Assembly: GCF_027622945.1 (NCBI RefSeq) | Contig: NZ_JAPZVQ010000019.1 | Coordinates: forward strand, 1 to 64,000 | DNA length: 64,000 nt | Reading direction: 5' to 3' | Origin: Glycomyces lechevalierae | GTDB taxonomy: Bacteria; Actinomycetota; Actinomycetes; Mycobacteriales; Micromonosporaceae | Shown here: positions 32,179 to 38,391 of the stretch, one piece after another | How positions within the stretch are numbered: position 1 is the stretch's first letter | Layout: each line of letters starts with the position of its first letter | The notes under the pieces: generated by a model | What the model was told of the DNA's origin: nothing | Database searches by the model: none | What the model saw: only the letters and a program-made list of their open reading frames with translations | Translations under genes and position numbers: made by a program

Positions 32179-34071
32179 TCACCCGGCCGATCCGCGGCTC
32201 TGGTCGCCGATCGAGCCGACCTTGGCACTCGACCCGGCCCCTGCCGCGCCGGTCTGCATCTTGCCGTAGTTGATGACGCCGTTGTTGACGATGGCGTTGG
32301 TGCGCTCGTCGAGCTCGCTGACGTCCACATTGTTCTCGCGGAGGTAGTCGAGGAGTGCGTCGAGGATCTGGCGCTCCAGGATCTCGACATACTTGACCGA
32401 GTCGCGGTACTGGAAGTAGTTCTGCCCGTGAAGGTCCGTGCCGAGCTCGCGGATGCCGGCGACCGCGCCGTGGTCCCCCGCGCCGACATTCGTGCCGCCT
32501 CTCGCGGTCCCGGAGACGCTGCGCGCGATCTCGCGGATCGAGTCGAACGGACTGCGCAACAGCTCGAACGGCAGCGCGGCGATGCCGCGCACGACGCCGA
32601 GGAAGATCGCCTGCTCTTTCGACACGCCGCTGCCGAACACGTGGCACCGCTCAGGTGTCGGCGGCAGCACGCAGCTCGTGAACTCGACGTACAGGGTTTC
32701 GCCTTGGAGCGCGCAGTGGAGGAATACGGTCGTGATCAGTTCGCCTCCCCACGAGTCGATCGTGCAGCGCAGGTAGTGGCGAACCGGGGTGGTCGGATCG
32801 GCTTGGATCTCTTCGACGGTCGCGAACGGATAGCCTGAGCGCCGCAGTTCATGGGGATGGAACACCGGCACGGCCGTGTCCCGCCCAGAGATGTAGGCGT
32901 GGTCGCTCAACGCCAGGCCCGGCAGTCGCCTGGTGACCGGCGAATCCGCCCCCAAGCGTTCGATCCGGGCCTTGACGTTTCGATTGAGTCCGACCGAATC
33001 GATGGTCATCGCAGTCCCGCCGCCGGCGGACATGTCGGCTGGACGCAGCGTCATCGCGAGCTGCCAGGTGGCGAGCGGAAATCCGGAGCCGACGAACGGC
33101 GCCCTGCCGGAGTGGTACGTGACCACGGGCGCGTGCTGCGCCAGGCCGATGAAATGGGTCCGCCGGTCGCTCGTCCCGGCCGGTTCGAGTTCGGCCGGGA
33201 TGGACATGAGGCTGTGTGCGCGCAACCCCCCGCAGACGGCCGGAGTCGCGGCGATGAGCAGCAGGCAGAGGACGAACACCGCCTGCGCCGAGGAATTGCC
33301 CGAGGAAGTGCCCGAAGAGGCGACCGGGGCTGACGCACTGCCCGCGCGGTCCGCTTCCGGCTCAGCGGATGCGCCGGTGTACTGGTCGGGAAAGAGCATC
33401 TCGGACAGGCGCGTCTGAAGGTACATCGTGACGATGAGCAGGACCACCAGTGTCGCCACCGCGATGAGGCCGACGCGCACCCAGTTGACCCGGGTGACCG
33501 CGTTGGCCGAGAGGGTCCCCGTCGGCGTCGCCGAGCGCGCTTCCGCGAGGAGTACAGGCAGGCCGATCGCCGCCCAGATGAACAGTGTGAAGAAGAGGAA
33601 GAACGAGGCCATGAAGAACATGCAGACCAGCAGCAGGAGAATCACGGCCAGGATGCCCTGCTGGGCGATGTCGATCGTGCGGGCCTTGACGATGTGCCGG
33701 AGGACCGGGACCGCGTCGGTGCCGGGGTTCGGCGCGATGGCCCGGTCCGGGCGGGCGTAGACCTCGTCGTATACCGCGTCGCGGAAGCGCCGGTCGATGT
33801 AGGCGGCGGCGCAGAGGTGCTGGGTCGCGGCGTTCTTCGGGTACCGGCGCGGCGGTGGCGCCGCCTGCGGCGGCTGCATCGGCGGCGGTCCGGCGGGCGC
33901 GAAAGCGTTCGGCGGCGGTGCGGAAGCGGATCCGTCGGGCGGGGGCGCGGAAGGCGAACGGGTCGGCGGAGTTCCCGGCGCGGAGGTCGAGTCATTCCGC
34001 GGCGGCGCGGAAGGCGGACCGTCCGTTGGCGTTTCGTTCGGTTCGGGCTGCGGCGAAGGCGGTGTGCTCAT
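32179..34071 (-). CDS. Large membrane protein with C-terminal Gly-rich tail (paralog B)
   Basis: A 630-residue paralog of the preceding gene. It has a longer Pro/Ser/Ala-rich N-terminus (about 1-70), then AAAYIDRRFRDAVYDEVYAR, IAPNPG and RHIVKARTIDIAQQG. Membrane segments are near 140-175, 195-215 and 255-280. The soluble C-terminal half carries APVVTYHSGRAPFVGSGFPL, RHYLRCTIDSWGGELITTVF and NYFQYRDSVKYVEILERQIL. The last region NYGKMQTGAAGAGSSAKVG plus SIGD is residue-for-residue identical to paralog A (23 positions), far above the rest of the alignment, so the tail is under special constraint or gene conversion. The ATG at 34071 follows GAGAGG by 11 nt; a GTG at 34083 overlaps that site. 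It follows the nucleosidase-like gene by 36 nt, so all three form one operon. Confidence 0.6.
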   Translation of the reverse strand: MSTPPSPQPEPNETPTDGPPSAPPRNDSTSAPGTPPTRSPSAPPPDGSASAPPPNAFAPAGPPPMQPPQAAPPPRRYPKNAATQHLCAAAYIDRRFRDAVYDEVYARPDRAIAPNPGTDAVPVLRHIVKARTIDIAQQGILAVILLLLVCMFFMASFFLFFTLFIWAAIGLPVLLAEARSATPTGTLSANAVTRVNWVRVGLIAVATLVVLLIVTMYLQTRLSEMLFPDQYTGASAEPEADRAGSASAPVASSGTSSGNSSAQAVFVLCLLLIAATPAVCGGLRAHSLMSIPAELEPAGTSDRRTHFIGLAQHAPVVTYHSGRAPFVGSGFPLATWQLAMTLRPADMSAGGGTAMTIDSVGLNRNVKARIERLGADSPVTRRLPGLALSDHAYISGRDTAVPVFHPHELRRSGYPFATVEEIQADPTTPVRHYLRCTIDSWGGELITTVFLHCALQGETLYVEFTSCVLPPTPERCHVFGSGVSKEQAIFLGVVRGIAALPFELLRSPFDSIREIARSVSGTARGGTNVGAGDHGAVAGIRELGTDLHGQNYFQYRDSVKYVEILERQILDALLDYLRENNVDVSELDERTNAIVNNGVINYGKMQTGAAGAGSSAKVGSIGDQSRGSAG

Positions 34072-34107
34072 GGGAGGTGACACCTCTCTGAATGGGTCGG
34101 TTCGGGT

Positions 34108-34986
34108 TCACTTCCGGTTGTCGATGGTGATGTGGCCGTGGGCGTTGTCGCCCATGGCCGCGATGTTCGCGGTGGCGCCGTTGCCGAGCGCGCCGATGTA
34201 CGTCTTGCTCACGCCGCCTGAGAGCGGCCTGATGTCGGCCTGCTTCGGCTTGGAGCGGCCGATGAGGGTGAGGGCGAAGGCCGCGGCGTTGCGGGCGGCG
34301 ATGGGCTGCCTGCGCTTGTCGGCCTCTTTGGTCTTGTCTCCCAAGAGGTCTGAGATGCCGCGCACGACGAAGGCCTCGACGGCCGGGCGGCGTTCGGCGG
34401 CGGCCATCGCGCCGTAGCTTTCGGTGTCGACGGCCTGGGCGTCGCCGCTGTGGCGGGCGATGTGCGCGGCGGAGGCCGAGGCGTTGCCGGTGATGACCTT
34501 GGAGCCCGAGGCGATCGGGCGGTGGAAGACGCGTGGCGCGCCCTCGAGGCCGTCGGCCCAGCTCCGGTCCTCGGCGATCAGTTGCGCGCGTTGGTGGAGC
34601 GGGAACGAGGTCGACAGCGACTCGGGGCGCGGGAGCAGGCCGGCGTCGGTGTCCTGGCCGGACTCGTAGCCGTAGACCTTGGTGGCGGCCACGACGTCGC
34701 CGACGCGGGCGTCGCGTAGTCCTCCGGCGATGCCGCAGAGCACGAGGATCTGGGGGCGCCAGGTGGCGATGGCGTGCTCGACCGAGGCGGCGGCGCGTTC
34801 GTTGCCGCGTCCGGCCATGGCGAGGACGAGACGCCAGACGCCTTGGGGGCCTTCGTACTCGGTCTCCCGGTACACGGTGCCGCCGATCTCGTGGTCGGTG
34901 AACTCGTGCTTGGGGAGGAGGTCGAGCACGGCGCGGCGCTCGATGTCGATGGGCGTGCAGAGGACGGCGGTCGGCTGGTCGGTCAT
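34108..34986 (-). CDS. Nucleoside phosphorylase-fold (MTA/SAH nucleosidase-like) protein with Gly-rich tail
   Basis: A 292-residue protein. Residues 5-235 show the PNP/UDP phosphorylase superfamily fold: VLCTPIDIERRAVLDLL, ILVLCGIAGGLRDARVGDVV, SGSKVITGNASASAAHIARH, then the active-site segment AVDTESYGAMAAAE and VRGISDLLGDKT with the catalytic Asp. This is the layout of MTA/SAH nucleosidases and of the nucleosidase modules known from actinobacterial conflict systems. The C-terminus (about 262-292) GALGNGATANIAAMGDNAHG resembles the tails of the two large membrane proteins downstream. It is the first gene of their operon, divergent from an NrtR-like regulator. A nucleotide-derived signal may be its substrate or ligand (inference). 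Confidence 0.75.
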   Translation of the reverse strand: MTDQPTAVLCTPIDIERRAVLDLLPKHEFTDHEIGGTVYRETEYEGPQGVWRLVLAMAGRGNERAAASVEHAIATWRPQILVLCGIAGGLRDARVGDVVAATKVYGYESGQDTDAGLLPRPESLSTSFPLHQRAQLIAEDRSWADGLEGAPRVFHRPIASGSKVITGNASASAAHIARHSGDAQAVDTESYGAMAAAERRPAVEAFVVRGISDLLGDKTKEADKRRQPIAARNAAAFALTLIGRSKPKQADIRPLSGGVSKTYIGALGNGATANIAAMGDNAHGHITIDNRK

Positions 34987-35020
34987 CGCGTCTCCAGGGG
35001 GTGTGGCGGAGCCTCGGTTA

Positions 35021-35035
35021 TTGTTGATATAACAA
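35021..35035. promoter_or_regulatory. Operator-like dyad in the nucleosidase/NrtR divergent region
   Basis: TTGTT-GATAT-AACAA (35021-35035) lies between the divergent genes. Reading toward the nucleosidase gene, the minus strand has TTGACA followed after 18 nt by TACGCT, and the dyad sits just downstream of this promoter. A second AT-rich element with two TTGAC repeats (near 35064-35082) is close to the TTG start of the Nudix gene. Either could be the NrtR-like operator. Confidence 0.5.
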
Positions 35036-35093
35036 CAAGAGGAGCGTAGCCCGCGCCGCCGTTAATTGTCAAGACGTCAATAAGGGGACCACC

Positions 35094-35783
35094 TTGAGCG
35101 ACAGCACGAACCCGCACAGCTTCGTAGCCGCTGACGTGGCGATCCTGACGATCCGCGACGGCGCACTCGCGGTCCTGCTCATCAAGCGCGCCAACCCGCC
35201 GCACCAGGGCAAGCTCGCGCTCCCCGGCGGGTTCGTGGAGCCCGACGAGACCGTGGAGCGCGCGGCCGCGCGCGAGCTGTTCGAGGAGACCGGCATCCCG
35301 AAGTCCGCGTCGCGGCTCGAGAGCATCGGGGTGTACTCGGAGCCGGACCGCGACCCGCGGAGGCGCGTCATCAGCGTCGCCTTCGCCGCACTCGTGCCCG
35401 ACCCCGGGGAGTCCCGCGCCGGCGGCGACGCGGCCGCCACCCAGTGGCTGCCCGTCGACCGGGCCCTCAAGGAGCCCTTGGCATTCGACCACGTCGACAT
35501 CCTCGGACGCGCCGTCGAGCACGCCCGCAGGCAGCTCGAGTACACGACCGACGCGACCGCGTTCTGCAACCCGGAGTTCACCATCGCCGAACTGCGGCGC
35601 GTCTACGAGATCGTCTGGGAGACCAAACTCGACCCGGGGAACTTCCACCGCAAGGTCACCCGCATCGAGGACTTCCTGCGCCCCACCGGCGAGACCACCA
35701 CAAGGGACGGCGGGAGGCCCGCCGCGCTCTACACCGCGGGCGGCCTCAAGCGCCTCCCGCTGCCGCTCTCGCCCGGGAGGTGA
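35094..35783 (+). CDS. NrtR-like Nudix regulator/hydrolase
   Basis: A 229-residue protein. The Nudix domain (about 12-150) has a Nudix box in GGFVEPDETVERAAARELFE plus ETGI with the REx2E glutamates intact. The C-terminal part (about 160-225) is the winged-helix typical of NrtR (PEFTIAELRRVYEIVWETKL, then FHRKVTRIEDFL). NrtR proteins sense ADP-ribose or related NAD products and repress NAD synthesis genes; some keep hydrolase activity, and the intact box allows it here. It is divergent from the nucleosidase/membrane-protein operon with 107 bp between, so that operon is the likely target. The TTG start at 35094 has AAGGGG upstream. Its TGA is immediately followed by the convergent TfoX stop. 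Confidence 0.82.
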   Translation: MSDSTNPHSFVAADVAILTIRDGALAVLLIKRANPPHQGKLALPGGFVEPDETVERAAARELFEETGIPKSASRLESIGVYSEPDRDPRRRVISVAFAALVPDPGESRAGGDAAATQWLPVDRALKEPLAFDHVDILGRAVEHARRQLEYTTDATAFCNPEFTIAELRRVYEIVWETKLDPGNFHRKVTRIEDFLRPTGETTTRDGGRPAALYTAGGLKRLPLPLSPGR

Positions 35784-36116
35784 TCACTTGGGCGGCAAGG
35801 ACTCCGCGTAGGAGAGGCCGCGCTCGACCCACTCGCGCAGACGCTCCTCCGAGCCGGTCACCTCATCGTCGAGGCGGATCCAGCCGCGCATCGGATGGTC
35901 GTGCATGACCATCTCCACCGCGCCGGGCTCCTCCAGCAGCGCCTCGTACTCGTCCTTGTCGACGCGCGCCATCGCGCCGCCGTGGCCGAGCGCCGCGAAC
36001 GCCATGTTGCCGTTCGCGAGGAAGCCCAGCCCGCCGAACATCTTCTTCTCGGTCACGTACGGCCGGTTGTCGATGATCTCGCGCACCCGGTCGGCCAGCG
36101 CCTCGTCGTAAGCCAT
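35784..36116 (-). CDS. TfoX/Sxy N-terminal domain protein (copy 2)
   Basis: A 110-residue paralog of the TfoX-like gene at 29.9-30.2 kb: MAYDEALADRVREIIDNRPY, KKMFGGLGFLANGNMAFAAL and SEERLREWVERGLSYAESL. The fold is TfoX N-terminal domain without the C-terminal domain. Its stop codon (TCA on the plus strand) directly abuts the stop of the Nudix gene with no spacer, so no terminator separates them. The upstream 45 bp match copy 1. The two copies flank the nucleosidase/membrane-protein block, which may have been inserted between or duplicated with them. Confidence 0.8.
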   Translation of the reverse strand: MAYDEALADRVREIIDNRPYVTEKKMFGGLGFLANGNMAFAALGHGGAMARVDKDEYEALLEEPGAVEMVMHDHPMRGWIRLDDEVTGSEERLREWVERGLSYAESLPPK

Positions 36117-36158
36117 GCGGCCAGGCTGCCACACGACACCGACAAGGCGCCGGCGAAC
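36114..36158. repeat. 45-bp upstream repeat shared with first TfoX gene (copy 2)
   Basis: This matches 30226-30270 with two differences (t/c and g/c). It covers the ATG and 42 bp upstream of this TfoX-like gene and ends at the stop of the GH127 gene. Confidence 0.7.
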
Positions 36159-36161
36159 CGA

Positions 36162-38084
36162 TTACGGGGTCTCGCGGACCCACACGGCCATGGTGCCCTT
36201 GCCGCGGTTCGCCCACGCGTAATACGGGACGGTGCGGATCGCGGTCGGCTCGGCCGCCGGGGGCTCGGTGGCGTACAGCGAGTCGGCGGCGGGGGCGTCG
36301 ACCAGGCCTTCGGCGATGATCGAGTCCTGGCCGTCGGCGTGCTCGGTGCGGAGTTCGCCGCTGCGGGCGATCACGAGGCGCGGCACGGGGGCGGCGTTGT
36401 CGATCTCCTCCACGCAGTGGACGATCGGGCCGCGCTGCACCGCGACCTTGCCCACAGTGGACAGGACGCGGGGGTCGGCGCGGACGAGGGCCGGGGCCAT
36501 CGGGAGGTGCAGTTCCACGCGGTCGCCGGCGGTCCAGGTGCGGTCGAGGACGGCGTAGCCCTTGTCGGTGGTGTACGGCAGGACGGTGCCGTTGACGCTG
36601 ACACGGGCCGGGCCGGTGGCCCATTCGGGCAGGCGCAGGCGCAGCGTCATGGGAAGGGGCGCTTCGGCTTCGGTGATCTGGAAGGCGATCGCGCCGTCCC
36701 AGGGGTAGCCGCTCTCCTGCGTCACGGTGACCCGCTGGCCGCCGTGGGCGAAGCGCGCCGAGCCGGTGACGTAGAGGTTGACCCAGAGGCCCTCGGCGTC
36801 CGCGACGTAGACGTACTGCTCCAGGGAGGTGAGGAGCCGGGCCAGGTTGGGCGGGCAGCAGGCGCAGTCGAACCAGTCGCTGCGCTCGACCGTGCCGTCG
36901 CTGGCGAGCGGGTTGCCGTAGAAGTACTTGGTGCCGTCCGCGGAGGCGCCGGAGAGCACGCCGTTGTAGAGGGCGCGCTCGAGGACGTCGACGTACTTGG
37001 CGTCGCCGGTCAGGAGCATCATGCGGTGGGCCCAGAAGACGAGGCCGATCGCGGCGCAGGTCTCGGCGTACCCGGTGTAGTCGGGGAGGTCGTAGGGCTT
37101 GCCGAAGCCTTCGATGGAGGGGTCGGAGCCGAGGCCGCCGGTGACGTAGAGCTTGGTGGAGACGAGGTCGTCCCAGAGGCGTTCGCAGGCCGCGCGCAGG
37201 CCCTCGTCGCCGAGTTCGAGGGCGAGGTCGGCCATGGCGCAGTACTGGTACATGGCGCGCACGGAGTGGCCGACGGCGGCGTCCTGCTCGCGCACGGGCG
37301 CGTGGGACTGGGCGTACTCGCGGCCGCGCTGGTCGCGGGGGTTGAAGGGGCGCTGCTCGCGGCCGCCGAAGTAGCCGGCGTGGCCGCGGCGCTCGCCTTC
37401 GACGTCGAAGTAGAACGGCTGGGTGCCGCGGTTGTCGATGAAGCGCAGGGAGAGGTCGAGGTAGCGGCGCTCGCCGGTGGCGCGGTGGAGCTTGACGAGG
37501 GCGAGCTCGATCTCCTGGTGGCCGTCGTAGCCGCCTTCGCAGGAGCCGCCGGGGCCGAACTCGCGGTCGATGAGGTCGGCGTAGCGGCGGACGATGTCGA
37601 GGAGGCTGGTCTTGCCGGTGGCCTCGTAGTGGGCGACGCCGGCTTCGATGAGGTGGCCGGCGCAGTAGAGCTCGTGGGCGTCGCCGAGGTCGGTGAAGCG
37701 CTTCCCGGGCTTGACGGCGGTGAAGTAGTTGTTGAGGTAGCCGTCCTCCTGCTGCGCTCCGGCGAGGAGGTCGATCGCCTTGTCGACGGCGCTGTTGAGA
37801 GAAGCACTGTCGAGTTCGGGGTCGTCGGCGGTGGCGAGGACGTAGCTGGCGGCCTCGATCCACTTGGCGACGTCGGACTCCCAGAAGATGGGGAAGAGCT
37901 CGCGGTCGTCGTCGTCGTGGCTGCGGGGCTTGAGGAGCAGCGCCTCGAACTGGCCGCCTTCGCGCAGGCGGGTCTCCTGGTGCGGGATGGTCCGGGTGCG
38001 CACGGTCTCGCGGCGCGGGGACCAGAACTCGTCGGCGATCGCCACGTCGGCGATGTGGAGGGAGGTCCGGTGCGGAGCGGGCAT
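36162..38084 (-). CDS. GH127 beta-L-arabinofuranosidase
   Basis: A 640-residue (alpha/alpha)6-barrel enzyme of the GH127 family, which releases beta-L-arabinofuranose units from plant glycans. The family's zinc/thiol catalytic centre is complete: E341 and C343 in GYAETCAAIG, and C407, C409 and C410 in WFDCACCPPN. By analogy with HypBA1 one of the last cysteines is the nucleophile. Other conserved stretches are DGYLNNYFTAVKPGKRF, HELYCAGHLIEAGVAHYEAT and GHSVRAMYQYCAMADLALEL. No signal peptide, so cytoplasmic. The ATG at 38084 has AAGGAA upstream. Two LacI-type palindromes precede it, suggesting sugar-responsive repression. Confidence 0.88.
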   Translation of the reverse strand: MPAPHRTSLHIADVAIADEFWSPRRETVRTRTIPHQETRLREGGQFEALLLKPRSHDDDDRELFPIFWESDVAKWIEAASYVLATADDPELDSASLNSAVDKAIDLLAGAQQEDGYLNNYFTAVKPGKRFTDLGDAHELYCAGHLIEAGVAHYEATGKTSLLDIVRRYADLIDREFGPGGSCEGGYDGHQEIELALVKLHRATGERRYLDLSLRFIDNRGTQPFYFDVEGERRGHAGYFGGREQRPFNPRDQRGREYAQSHAPVREQDAAVGHSVRAMYQYCAMADLALELGDEGLRAACERLWDDLVSTKLYVTGGLGSDPSIEGFGKPYDLPDYTGYAETCAAIGLVFWAHRMMLLTGDAKYVDVLERALYNGVLSGASADGTKYFYGNPLASDGTVERSDWFDCACCPPNLARLLTSLEQYVYVADAEGLWVNLYVTGSARFAHGGQRVTVTQESGYPWDGAIAFQITEAEAPLPMTLRLRLPEWATGPARVSVNGTVLPYTTDKGYAVLDRTWTAGDRVELHLPMAPALVRADPRVLSTVGKVAVQRGPIVHCVEEIDNAAPVPRLVIARSGELRTEHADGQDSIIAEGLVDAPAADSLYATEPPAAEPTAIRTVPYYAWANRGKGTMAVWVRETP

Positions 38085-38117
38085 GGCGGTTCCTTCTGGC
38101 GTGACGGAGGTCGGACG

Positions 38118-38219
38118 GAAAAGGTTTTCGGACAGGCTACCCAACCCGTCGATTTACCGATACAGCAGTCCCACGCAGCGGAACGCCGTGTCGTCTCGTC
38201 CGCCCCGAAAACGTTTCCG
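38118..38219. promoter_or_regulatory. Two LacI-type operators upstream of the GH127 gene
   Basis: GAAAAGGTTTTC (38118-38129) and CGAAAACGTTTCCG (38206-38219) are near-perfect palindromes with the central CG or GG typical of LacI-family sites, 88 bp apart. They bracket the expected promoter of the minus-strand GH127 gene (a TAGCCT -10-like box lies between). The 307-bp spacer to the divergent PhoX gene also holds the PHO-box region. Confidence 0.6.
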
Positions 38220-38254
38220 AAAAACGGAGGCGGGTGCGCAATCCGAGAGCGCCC

Positions 38255-38309
38255 CTTCACCTTTTGTTCACTTATGGTTGGCGGCAGGGGTACCCGCGGC
38301 GCATAGCCT
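38255..38309 (+). promoter_or_regulatory. PHO-box-like repeats and promoter of the PhoX gene
   Basis: Three 11-nt direct repeat units begin at 38255, 38266 and 38277: CTTCACC, GTTCACT and GTTGGCG, close to the actinobacterial PhoP consensus GTTCACC. A TAGCCT -10-like box lies at 38304-38309, and the -35 position coincides with the last unit. This fits activation by PhoP under phosphate limitation. Confidence 0.65.
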
Positions 38310-38391
38310 CCGGAATCGGAACGCGTCGATCCGCCGCCCCGAACCGCGCATCGGCGATCCTGTTCCGGACGTACTGCCATAGGAGTCCCAA

